A stretch of DNA of 64,000 nucleotides from Roseburia_C amylophila (GTDB lineage Bacteria; Bacillota; Clostridia; Lachnospirales; Lachnospiraceae), in contig NZ_JAOQKI010000008.1 of NCBI RefSeq assembly GCF_025567465.1, positions 1 to 64,000 on the forward strand, read 5' to 3'. The first letter of the stretch is position 1, and each line of letters begins with the position of its first letter. Below, piece after piece: positions 25,248 to 33,286 of the stretch. The translations under genes were made by a program, and so were the position numbers. The notes beneath the pieces were generated by a model that was given only the letters and a program-made list of their open reading frames with translations, searched no databases and was not told where the DNA came from.

Positions 25248-26966
25248 ATGTTTTCACAAAAAGATAAAATGAAAAGTAAATTAGAAAACATGCATCTGCA
25301 GGAAAGGATAAACTATGGCTACAGAAAAGTCATTATTATGATGTTAATTTCAGGCTTGCTTTCTATAGTGGTCATAGGTGTTTTATTTGCTAATATGGTA
25401 CATTATATAGAAAATGTTACTGTAGCAGATCAGGCAGTAAAAATATGTAGAATTAATGTGAATGCGGCAGCAAGAAATATCAGGGAAATGGCATTAGATG
25501 ATGATACTTCTTCATATGCCGGTTATGAGAAAACAGTAGAAAAGCTGCTGAAAGAAGTTGATTCTGAACTGAAAAATTTAAAGGGAACCGGAATTATTCC
25601 TGACTCAGATTATGAGGAATATTCATCAGCCCTTTCGGATTGGGGAAACATTGGTTATTCTATTATAGAAAAAATTAAAAGTGGTGATAAGGAAAAAGCA
25701 GTTGATGAAATCATGAATGATTGCACACCTGCATTAAATAAAGCGGTGGAAATCGCAATAAGATTAGATGATGTGACAGACCAGGAGAGCAGCAGGGCTG
25801 CCAGAACTACATTTACTTTTGCTATAGCAGGAATTGTATGTATTATAGTATGTTTATTTTTGGCATGGATACTGACAAAGAAAACAGGTAAAAAAGTCCT
25901 GGATACAATTCTTGAACCTTTACGGGCAGTTGAGGATGTCGCAAAGGAACTGACAGAAGGAAATTTACACAGTACACTGGATTATCGTTCAGAAGATGAG
26001 ATTGGAAGACTGGCACACAGTATGCGTAAATCAATCCGTATCCTGGGAAGCTATGTAGACGATATTGACCGTGCAATGAAATTGTTTGCAGAAGGAAATT
26101 TTGATGTTAAACCGGAAGTAGAGTGGCGGGGAGATTTTGTCGGAATTTTAAATTCTTTTATGCAATTTGAAAAAAGTATAGGAGAAACGATTAAAGGAAT
26201 TCAAAATGTTTCCAATGAAGTTTCAAGTGCAGCAGACCAGGTAGCATCAAGTTCTAATGATCTTGCAGATGGAGCTACAAATCAGGCGGCAGTAGTAGAG
26301 GAACTGACAGCAACAGTTGCAGGTGTATCTGAACAGGTAGAAAATAATTCAAAATCTGCAAAAGAAATTAGTGGAAGGGTGGATGAGCTTGGAAATGCCA
26401 TTTTAGAAAGTAATGGTAAGATGCATGAAATGGTTGATTCCATGCATGAAATTAATGAAGCATCAAAAGAAATTGACAAAATTATTGCAACAATTAATGA
26501 AATTGCTTCCCAGACAAATCTGCTTGCATTGAATGCTTCTATCGAAGCAGCAAGGGCAGGAGAAGCCGGAAAAGGATTTGCAGTTGTAGCAAATCAGGTA
26601 AATTCGTTAGCGGACCAGAGTGCCCAGGCAGCGAAAGAATCTGCAATGTTGATTGAAACCTCTGTGAAGGCAGTAGAAAAGGGTATGGTGATTGCAGGAC
26701 AGACTGCGGCGCAATTGGAAGATGTTGCAGAGAACTCTAAAATAATTACAGAAGAAGTTACAAATATTGCGGAAACGTTAGAAACACAGACAACAGAAAT
26801 CCGGCAGATTAATGAAGGAATTGAACAAATTAATGATGTTGTACAGACCAATTCTGCAACATCTGAGGAATGTGCAGCTGCCAGCCAGGAGATGAGCAGC
26901 GAATCAGAAAATCTGCGTGAAATGATTCGTAAATTTAAAGTGGCAGAATCAGAAAAAACAGTATAA
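25248..26966 (+). CDS. Methyl-accepting chemotaxis protein with four-helix-bundle sensor
   Basis: A 572-residue chemoreceptor. Membrane helices at about 27-50 and 187-210 enclose about 140 mostly helical residues, fitting a four-helix-bundle ligand domain. HAMP (EPLRAVEDVAKELTEGNLHSTLDYR) and a second HAMP-like repeat (about 265-300, AMKLFAEGNFDVKPEVEWRG) precede the signalling hairpin with EIASQTNLLALNASIEAARAG. The ligand is unknown. The next gene, a PAS-GGDEF-EAL protein, follows by 85 bp and could be functionally linked through motility control. Confidence 0.9.
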   Translation: MFSQKDKMKSKLENMHLQERINYGYRKVIIMMLISGLLSIVVIGVLFANMVHYIENVTVADQAVKICRINVNAAARNIREMALDDDTSSYAGYEKTVEKLLKEVDSELKNLKGTGIIPDSDYEEYSSALSDWGNIGYSIIEKIKSGDKEKAVDEIMNDCTPALNKAVEIAIRLDDVTDQESSRAARTTFTFAIAGIVCIIVCLFLAWILTKKTGKKVLDTILEPLRAVEDVAKELTEGNLHSTLDYRSEDEIGRLAHSMRKSIRILGSYVDDIDRAMKLFAEGNFDVKPEVEWRGDFVGILNSFMQFEKSIGETIKGIQNVSNEVSSAADQVASSSNDLADGATNQAAVVEELTATVAGVSEQVENNSKSAKEISGRVDELGNAILESNGKMHEMVDSMHEINEASKEIDKIIATINEIASQTNLLALNASIEAARAGEAGKGFAVVANQVNSLADQSAQAAKESAMLIETSVKAVEKGMVIAGQTAAQLEDVAENSKIITEEVTNIAETLETQTTEIRQINEGIEQINDVVQTNSATSEECAAASQEMSSESENLREMIRKFKVAESEKTV

Positions 26967-27051
26967 TACGATAATGATTTCCAGCTATAATTTCTAACAC
27001 AGAATAGAAAGTTTATCAGTATAAAAGTTTTGTAAGAAAGGCACTTATACT

Positions 27052-28740
27052 ATGGATACAAACATACGCAGACTGCTCAAGGAAATAGGAGCAGAGGATT
27101 TAATAGAAGTATTTGCACCATGTATGGATGACTATCTTTATATTATAGATTTACAGAAAAATACCCTTATCATTTCACAGGAAGCGGTGAAGCGTTTTAA
27201 GATGCCGGGCAATTCATTTGATAATGCTGCCGACAGTGTCCGCTATTTTGTATATGAAGAAGACCGTCCGATGATTAGGGAACATTTACAGCGGATTGCG
27301 GATGGAAACGAAAAAAATCACAATCTGCATTACAGATGGCTTGATAAAGAAGGGATGCCGGTATGGATTAACTGCCGTGGAAAGATAATCCATGATAAAG
27401 ATGGAAAACCTCATTATCTTATAGGCTGTGTAAACGAAATTGGAAATATACAGCGGGCAGATAATATCAGCGGACTTTTGGGTGAAAGAGAAATGCATTC
27501 CTTTGTTTCTTCCCATATAAAAGACAGCTCGTCAGTATTTTTAATACATATAGGGATTGATGGATTTAATGCGATTAATGGTACATTAGGCGTAGATTAT
27601 GGAAATTATGTGTTGAAAAGTGTTGCTGACGGTATCAAGGAATGTCTTTCTGATAACCAGCAGCTGTACCATCTTGTTGCAGATGAGTATATGATTGTTG
27701 ATCTGGAAAGCCATACAAGAGATGATGTTATGCTATTGCAGAAGGAAATATGTAAAAAAATAGAAGATTTTATTATTTCTGAAAAATATAAGGTGGTTTT
27801 TACAGTATCTACCGGAATTATCCATGCAACGAAGCTCTTAAAATATTATGACGAGTATCGTAAAATAGCGGTTTTCTCTTTAAAACAGGCAAAGTCCATG
27901 GGAGGAAACGGAGTATATTTTTTTGAAAAAGAAGATTATAAGTTATTTTTAAAAAAAGAGAAAATAAAAAGTGCACTTCGAGGTGCCGTGACAAATGAAT
28001 TTGAAGGATTTGAAGTATACTATCAGCCGATTATAGATTGTTCCTCGGGAAATATAATTGGTGCGGAAGCGCTTATGAGGTTTTCCATGTATTCAGGTGG
28101 AAAAAAAGAAAGTATCTCGCCTGTGGAATTTATACCATTACTGGAAGAAACCGGGCTTATTATTCCGGCTGGAAGATTTGTATTAAATGAAGCTGCGGCA
28201 ATGTGCCATGAAATGCGGCAGTATATACCGGGATTTAAGGTTAATGTAAATATATCTTATATTCAGATGATGAAAAGTGATATCTGGAAGGACATACTTT
28301 CGTCTATAGAACAATATAATCTTCCGCCGGAGAGCCTGTGTGCGGAACTGACAGAAAGCGGATATACGGATATGACACCGTATTTTTATACGCTTCGGAA
28401 GAAATTCGAAGAGAAAAAAATACAGTTTATTCTGGATGATTTTGGCACAGGTTTTTCAAATCTACATTGTATTGTAAACATGAATCCTAATTATGTGAAA
28501 CTGGATAATCATTTTACAGCAAAAGCTATGAGTCAAACAAGGGACTTTGAGCTGTTAAAAAAAATAGTTGAACTGGTACATAGTATAGATATCAAAATAT
28601 GTATAGAAGGTGTAGAAAAAGAAGAGTGGTATCAAAAGCTGAAAGAAATACATGCTGATTATCTGCAGGGCTATCTTTTTGGCAGACCATGTGATAAAAA
28701 TCAGTTTTTAAATCAGTTCATATGTAAAGGTATCAACTAG
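27052..28740 (+). CDS. PAS-GGDEF-EAL protein, probable cyclic-di-GMP phosphodiesterase
   Basis: A 562-residue cytoplasmic signalling protein: PAS-like domain (about 15-135), degenerate GGDEF domain (about 150-300, with VADEY at the signature so no cyclase activity is expected) and EAL domain (about 310-555). The EAL domain keeps the catalytic set: GAEALMRF, NVNIS, ELTESG, DDFGTGFS, VKLD, EGVE and QGYLFGRP. It should therefore hydrolyse cyclic-di-GMP, with the dead GGDEF perhaps binding GTP as a regulator. The neighbouring chemoreceptor fits a role in motility. Confidence 0.88.
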   Translation: MDTNIRRLLKEIGAEDLIEVFAPCMDDYLYIIDLQKNTLIISQEAVKRFKMPGNSFDNAADSVRYFVYEEDRPMIREHLQRIADGNEKNHNLHYRWLDKEGMPVWINCRGKIIHDKDGKPHYLIGCVNEIGNIQRADNISGLLGEREMHSFVSSHIKDSSSVFLIHIGIDGFNAINGTLGVDYGNYVLKSVADGIKECLSDNQQLYHLVADEYMIVDLESHTRDDVMLLQKEICKKIEDFIISEKYKVVFTVSTGIIHATKLLKYYDEYRKIAVFSLKQAKSMGGNGVYFFEKEDYKLFLKKEKIKSALRGAVTNEFEGFEVYYQPIIDCSSGNIIGAEALMRFSMYSGGKKESISPVEFIPLLEETGLIIPAGRFVLNEAAAMCHEMRQYIPGFKVNVNISYIQMMKSDIWKDILSSIEQYNLPPESLCAELTESGYTDMTPYFYTLRKKFEEKKIQFILDDFGTGFSNLHCIVNMNPNYVKLDNHFTAKAMSQTRDFELLKKIVELVHSIDIKICIEGVEKEEWYQKLKEIHADYLQGYLFGRPCDKNQFLNQFICKGIN

Positions 28741-28781
28741 CAAACTTTCTTAATTTTCATTTCTATTTTGGAAAAGGCTTC

Positions 28782-28810
28782 TTGAAGGAAAATTCTACCT
28801 GTGATAGAAT
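28782..28810 (+). promoter_or_regulatory. Promoter of the structured leader and acidic membrane protein
   Basis: TTGAAG at 28782-28787 and TAGAAT at 28805-28810 with a 17-bp spacer; the start of transcription would be near 28817. Confidence 0.6.
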
Positions 28811-28816
28811 AAAATT

Positions 28817-28892
28817 AATTATACTTACAGGGAAAGTAAGTACCCGGCTGCAGGACATATCCAGGGAACTGCCAGTATAGTGGCAGGTTTTT
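28817..28892 (+). ncRNA. Structured leader RNA with terminator (riboswitch candidate)
   Basis: ACTTAC (28823-28828) pairs with GTAAGT (28836-28841); the loop GGG (28830-28832) can pair with CCC at 28843-28845, giving an H-type pseudoknot. The motif CAGGGAA occurs twice (28828-28834 and 28862-28868). CTGCCA-gtatag-TGGCAG followed by GTTTTT (28869-28892) is an intrinsic terminator, placed 55 bp before the ATG at 28947. Pseudoknot plus terminator suggests a ligand-sensing attenuator. The class is unassigned; resemblance to the guanidine-IV (mepA) layout is a weak guess. Confidence 0.5.
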
Positions 28893-28946
28893 ACGGTTTG
28901 CTCCTGCTATTTAGTGAAAAATAAAAAATCATGGAGGATTTTTACA

Positions 28947-30260
28947 ATGGAAGAAGCAAAGCAGAACATCAAACAAAAGAAGGATTCTTACAATCTGAGA
29001 ATTGTGACGGCTGTACTGGTATTAACAGTGCTGGTTTTAGGGGAATTATATGTGATGATTAACTATCCGTCCAATTATGTGGCATTGATTGTACTTACAG
29101 TTGTAGCACTGGCTGATATTTATATTCTGATTGCCAGTGCAATCCAGAAAAATTATAAGAAAGAGATTGACCAGTACGAACAGTATGATAATCTGTTTAA
29201 GTCAGAAAAAGCTTCTTATCTTGTAACCCGCAAATCCTTTGAAGATATTGCGGATCAGCTTGATCGTATCGAAGAGGCAGCCGGTTCACCGACAAAGGAC
29301 ATCATAGATGCACAGAAATCCATTGCCAAAGTTACCATAAGCCGTAACAAAGAAAATTCCGATGCATTGATGAATTCCAACGACAAATTATTAGAGCAGA
29401 TATTTAATCTTTCCGACCGTCTGGATAATCTTGAGAAGAACGTGTTAGAGCAGCAGCGTATCATAGTTGAGAATGCCAATAAAGACCTTCTGCTAAAACA
29501 GCAGGAAATGGCAGCTTCCGTGAAAGAAATGGAATTATCCATCCACAATACCATATTAGCTGAAGTTGGAAAAATAAATGGTGCGCCAGCTGTTGCTTAT
29601 ACAGCAGCACCGGTACAGCCATCATCAGCCGCACCAGTTGAGGAAGTAACGCCGGAAGAACCGGAAGCACCAATCAACGAAGTGATGCCGGAAGAACCGG
29701 AAGCACCAATCAATGAAGTGATGCCGGAAGAACCAGAAACAGAACCGGAGACAACTGCAGAGGATATGCCGGATTTAGCAGAAGATGATTTATTAAATAT
29801 AGATGCTTTATTCGGAAATGACGAAGCAGCTGAGACTACAAAAGAAGTAGCAGAAGAAACCGGATCCGCAGAAGAGAACAATGAACCGGAACCAGAAGAA
29901 CCAGTTGGTTTTGATGATACACTTGGATTTGCAGATGAAGAACCGGAAGAACCTGCATTTACAGAAGAAATGGTAAATACCATTGATGAACCGGTTATGG
30001 AAATGAATTCCGACCCGAATCATATGATGACACCGGAAGAGATTGCAGCTTTGATTGCAAATGCTGATGCAGCAGCTGAAGAAGCACCAGTTGTAACAGA
30101 AGATGCTATTTCAGAAGAATCTGAGCCGATAACGGAAGAGGAACCTGTGTCAGAACCGGTTGTGGAAGAACCGGCAGCAGAGCCTGTTATCGAGGCAAAT
30201 TCTGACCCGAATCACATGATGACACCGGAAGAAATTGCGGCATTATTTGCTAATATGTAA
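28947..30260 (+). CDS. Acidic membrane protein with repeated FliM-like peptides
   Basis: A 437-residue protein: two membrane helices (about residues 19-39 and 44-64), a coiled-coil region (about 70-215), then a very acidic Pro/Glu tail. The tail holds two nearly perfect 12-residue repeats (PEEPEAPINEVM) and two copies of SDPNHMMTPEEIAAL (from about residues 355 and 419, the second ending the protein). The PEEIAAL core resembles the EIDALL-type peptide by which FliM and FliN bind phosphorylated CheY. ATG 28947 follows TGGAGGA. Function unknown; motility or cell-pole scaffolding are possibilities. Confidence 0.75.
   Translation: MEEAKQNIKQKKDSYNLRIVTAVLVLTVLVLGELYVMINYPSNYVALIVLTVVALADIYILIASAIQKNYKKEIDQYEQYDNLFKSEKASYLVTRKSFEDIADQLDRIEEAAGSPTKDIIDAQKSIAKVTISRNKENSDALMNSNDKLLEQIFNLSDRLDNLEKNVLEQQRIIVENANKDLLLKQQEMAASVKEMELSIHNTILAEVGKINGAPAVAYTAAPVQPSSAAPVEEVTPEEPEAPINEVMPEEPEAPINEVMPEEPETEPETTAEDMPDLAEDDLLNIDALFGNDEAAETTKEVAEETGSAEENNEPEPEEPVGFDDTLGFADEEPEEPAFTEEMVNTIDEPVMEMNSDPNHMMTPEEIAALIANADAAAEEAPVVTEDAISEESEPITEEEPVSEPVVEEPAAEPVIEANSDPNHMMTPEEIAALFANM
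29651..29722 (+). repeat. Tandem 36-bp coding repeat
   Basis: Two adjacent 36-base units (29651-29686 and 29687-29722) differing at one base, each encoding PEEPEAPINEVM within the acidic tail. Copy number probably varies between strains. Confidence 0.85.
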
Positions 30261-30341
30261 TTTACAAAATTTTTAAAAAAAATAAAAAATTACTTGCAAT
30301 TCGATAAATTCTATTATATAATAGTCCTTGCGTTAAGCAAT

Positions 30342-30414
30342 GCGCCACTAGCTCAGCTGGCAGAGCACCTGACTCTTAATCAGGGTGTCCAGGGTTCGAA
30401 CCCCTGGTGGCGCA
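30342..30414 (+). tRNA. tRNA-Lys (anticodon CTT)
   Basis: A 73-base cloverleaf: acceptor GCGCCAC/GTGGCGC with discriminator A, D arm GCTC...GAGC, anticodon arm CCTGACTCTTAATCAGG with anticodon CTT, and T arm CCAGG-GTTCGAA-CCCCTGG. The CCA end is not encoded. A promoter with TTGCAA (30294-30299) and TATAAT (30317-30322), spacer 17, lies upstream. Confidence 0.97.
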
Positions 30415-30739
30415 TGTAAAGTACCGATTTTGTGGACGTGGAGCCATGGGGTTGGTGCTTTTTTTTGTTATAAAAAATCCGTAAGAAGCTGTCAGTGGCA
30501 GGTTCTGTAGATGTAAATAAGGAATGATGAAGATATCGTTTATTTGTTCAGTATATTTTTTACTTCTTTAAAAGACCTTTGAATTGTAGTAAATTTAGTA
30601 TGCAGGGCAGGCTTACGGTAGGAAAAAAGCAAAGCCTTTCTGGAAAAGCAGTTTGATTTGAATTTCATGAGGGCATACCCTTTTTTAGATATTATATGCA
30701 AAAGGATATAGAAAAATATATAAATATAGAGGAAATCAT
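30415..30739. other. Gene-free stretch after tRNA-Lys
   Basis: Begins with a terminator-like hairpin (AGTACC ... GGTGCTTTTTTTT, to about 30466), then one copy of the dispersed 34-bp palindrome repeat. The remaining 230 bases show no convincing gene; the minus-strand frame at 30540-30818 is Lys/Phe-rich and unrecognised. Confidence 0.5.
30477..30510 (+). repeat. Dispersed 34-bp repeat, copy 1
   Basis: Starts ATCCGTAAGAAGCTG and ends TTCTGTAG; identical at 32 of 34 positions to the copy at 52696-52729. Centre is the near-palindrome CTGTCAGTGGCAG. Both copies lie a short way downstream of a tRNA gene. Confidence 0.8.
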
Positions 30740-31375
30740 TTGGAAAAGAAAATTCTGATTGCCTGTGCAATGCAGCAGGATGAAATTGAAAAGTACAGAA
30801 AACAATTAAATATAACATATCCTGTTGTATATCTGCAACGTGGATTGCATAGAAACCCGTTTGTATTAAGAAATCTGCTGCAGCAGGAGATTGACAGGCA
30901 CCAGGATGTGGATATAATCCTGCTCACCTATGGATTGTGCGGGCGGGGCACGGAAGGGATTGTAAGCTGGAATACCGAGCTTGTAATGCCACGTTTCCAC
31001 GACTGTATCCACCAGCTTTTGGAGAATCATGTGGATAAGAATTCTCTTTATGCAACAAGAGCGTGGACAATTGACAAGGAGTCCATTGGAGGCCAGTGCC
31101 GCACCATTCTTGCTGCTTATGGCAGAGAACGGGGGATGGAAGTCTTAGATACAATCTATGGCGGTTATGAGAAGATTACTTTAATAGATACGCAAAGCTA
31201 TGATATAAAGAAAACCAAAGATGGACTGAAAAGACCTGCAGAACTTCTAAATAAGAAGCTGGCGGTGGAGCCATCCGACTGCAATATTATAAGAAAGCTT
31301 TTATCGGGAAAATGGGATTGTAATTTCGTTCATCTTGAAAAAGGAGAGCGTGTCACAGAAAGACACTTTATATAA
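30740..31375 (+). CDS. DUF1638 domain protein
   Basis: A 211-residue cytoplasmic protein of the DUF1638 family, often seen near corrinoid methyltransferase genes in anaerobes, though no such gene is nearby here. Conserved features include LLTYGLCGRGTEGI near residue 60 and the W-T-x-D-K-E region. The start is TTG, supported by GAGGAAATC just upstream; no ATG lies near. Biochemical role is unknown. Confidence 0.8.
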   Translation: MEKKILIACAMQQDEIEKYRKQLNITYPVVYLQRGLHRNPFVLRNLLQQEIDRHQDVDIILLTYGLCGRGTEGIVSWNTELVMPRFHDCIHQLLENHVDKNSLYATRAWTIDKESIGGQCRTILAAYGRERGMEVLDTIYGGYEKITLIDTQSYDIKKTKDGLKRPAELLNKKLAVEPSDCNIIRKLLSGKWDCNFVHLEKGERVTERHFI

Positions 31376-31376
31376 G

Positions 31377-31427
31377 AAAACCGGCTCCCTGACTTAGAAT
31401 AAAATCTAATATCAGGAAGTCGGTTTT
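31377..31427. terminator. Bidirectional terminator
   Basis: AAAACCGGCTCCCTGA pairs with TCAGGAAGTCGGTTTT between two convergent genes, with A and T runs on either side so it can serve both strands. Confidence 0.8.
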
Positions 31428-31449
31428 ATGATGTATGCTCTGCAGTTTA

Positions 31450-32292
31450 TTATTTTTTCATTTCGTCCATATAGACAGCAATTTTTTTATCCATACCAAT
31501 AATATGGTTGGATAACCAGCCCAGCAGAAACTGAATCAGTTCCAGAAGATAAGTCTGCTGGTTATTGTCCATATCGTCAAGTTCTGAGAGGTCAATTTCT
31601 ACCAGGCGTTCAACGAAAGCAGTGTGGGCACGCTTCTGGGCAGCCAGTTCCGGATAGTGCATCTTCTCCATCAGCATTTCCTCATCAGCAAAATGAAATT
31701 GTGTATAATCCTTTAATTTCACTAAAAGCCGCATAATTTCATCATATTTGTCATGCAGCAGATCGTTTTGAATCAGGTCATTGGTCTCTTTTATAATTTC
31801 AAAGAGACGGCGGTGCTCTTTATCCACAAGGTCAATGCCGGTCTTGTATTTGTCCGTAAAGGCAAATGGGTCTTCGGAAGTCCCTTCAACTGCGGACATT
31901 TTTCCAATCATCATATCACTGCTTAAGATATGGTGGTACAGCCAGCGTACCAGATAGGAAAGTAGTTCTTCGAAAGATGCTCTGGCAGCCTCTTTTGAAG
32001 ACTTATCTAAAATAAAGGAATTGATTTTCTCAGCAAATTCAGCATGTTCCTTTTTCTGAAGAGGAAGCTCCGGGTCATGAATCTGTTCCATATAAGCCTC
32101 TTCATGGGCGAAATGTGTATTCGCATAATCCTTCAGATGAAGAAGTAGGCTCTGGGCAATTCCGGAAATATCTTCGGTTGTTTTAACAAGGGAAAGAGCA
32201 TCATTTATTATCTGGAATAATTTGCGGTGTTCCTCATCTATTTGTGGAATATGAATCATACAATCTTCTGTAAATTCGTACATGGTATACAT
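31450..32292 (-). CDS. Tandem bacteriohemerythrin
   Basis: A 280-residue protein built of two hemerythrin domains (about 1-135 and 143-278). Each has the diiron ligand pattern: DEEHRKLF, HFAHEEAYM, HAEF and HHILSSD in the first; DKEHRRLF, HFADEEMLM, HTAF and HIIGMD in the second. Such proteins bind O2 or sense it in anaerobes. Single-domain bacteriohemerythrins of about 135 residues are commoner, so this is an internal duplication. AGGAGATG precedes the start. Convergent with the DUF1638 gene. Confidence 0.9.
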   Translation of the reverse strand: MYTMYEFTEDCMIHIPQIDEEHRKLFQIINDALSLVKTTEDISGIAQSLLLHLKDYANTHFAHEEAYMEQIHDPELPLQKKEHAEFAEKINSFILDKSSKEAARASFEELLSYLVRWLYHHILSSDMMIGKMSAVEGTSEDPFAFTDKYKTGIDLVDKEHRRLFEIIKETNDLIQNDLLHDKYDEIMRLLVKLKDYTQFHFADEEMLMEKMHYPELAAQKRAHTAFVERLVEIDLSELDDMDNNQQTYLLELIQFLLGWLSNHIIGMDKKIAVYMDEMKK

Positions 32293-32476
32293 CTCCTTAC
32301 ATTGTATTAATGATTTATGCTACGATGTATTATAAACCCTCAGAAGATAAGCCACAATAAAAAAAGAAAAATTTATAAAAATTTCACTGATAAACCAACT
32401 CCGACTGCTCAGGCAAATGGTTCATCTCATGGGTCATGCATCCGGCAGTGTCCGTGCACTGGCACTATCGGAAAGG

Positions 32477-33127
32477 TCATAAAGGAATATTTCTGGAAGT
32501 AATCAGCTTGCAGATAGGATTTCCCCTGGAAGAGAATTTCTCTTCGTATTCGGTCATGATATTGCCTTCGTTCATGGCAGTATCATGGTGTAAATCCCTT
32601 GTAAATGCGTCCAGATTCCAGCCTGCAGCATCGATTTCTTCTAAGGAGAAGTCAAAAAGTCCTACGTTATCGGTCTTAAACTCAATCTGTCCGTCACCTT
32701 TTAAGACTTTGTCATAGCGCTCTAAGAACTGGCGGGAGGTCAGTCTTCTTTTGGCATGGCGGTCCTTTGGCCATGGGTCGGAGAAATTAAGATAAATGCG
32801 GTCTAACTCGCCTTTTTCGAAAAAGTCCGGCAGAAGTGCCGCATCTTCACACAGAAGGCGTAAGTTTGGCAGTGGATTTTCTTCCAATTTCTGGAGTCCG
32901 CGGTACAATACGCTTTCGTAACGTTCCATGCCAAGATAGTTGATATCCGGATTCCGGGCAGCTAAGTCCATGATAAAGCGTCCCTTGCCCATGCCGATTT
33001 CAATGCGGATCGGGTGGTCATTTCCAAATATTTCATTCCAGTGTCCTTTATGGGAAGCGGCATCCTTGATACAGAGGTCACTGGCTTCTACAGCCGGCGC
33101 AGCCGCCGGAATATTGCGAAGTCTCAT
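32477..33127 (-). CDS. trmB: tRNA (guanine-N7)-methyltransferase
   Basis: A 216-residue SAM-dependent methyltransferase that makes m7G46 in tRNA. The SAM site EIGMGKGRFI (about residues 43-52), the catalytic NFSDPWPKDRHAKRRLT block and the C-terminal TEYEEKF motif are all present. Length is normal. It is monocistronic in this window, with a 150-base gap before the divergent carboxypeptidase gene. Confidence 0.95.
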   Translation of the reverse strand: MRLRNIPAAAPAVEASDLCIKDAASHKGHWNEIFGNDHPIRIEIGMGKGRFIMDLAARNPDINYLGMERYESVLYRGLQKLEENPLPNLRLLCEDAALLPDFFEKGELDRIYLNFSDPWPKDRHAKRRLTSRQFLERYDKVLKGDGQIEFKTDNVGLFDFSLEEIDAAGWNLDAFTRDLHHDTAMNEGNIMTEYEEKFSSRGNPICKLITSRNIPL

Positions 33128-33286
33128 AATATGAAATCCTTTCTACTTATATATATCTTTCGAAAACAATTTATCATATTTATGGTTTAAAAGAAAGAGA
33201 ATTGTGAATATTAATGGAAAGGTATTGCACCATGGAAATGGATTGATATATACTTAAAGGTAAGAATGATTTAGGAGCAGCAGAAA

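Noticed and set aside
29651..29722. Regular direct repeats considered as a CRISPR array
   Set aside because: Units are adjacent with no spacers and encode an in-frame PEEPEAPINEVM repeat of the acidic protein.
29597..29983. Ser-rich minus-strand frame of 128 codons
   Set aside because: It is the complement of the Glu/Pro-rich repeats of the acidic protein, has no ribosome site, and composition explains its open length.
30540..30818. Minus-strand frame of 92 codons after tRNA-Lys
   Set aside because: Phe/Lys-rich, overlaps the start of the DUF1638 gene, and shows no family resemblance.
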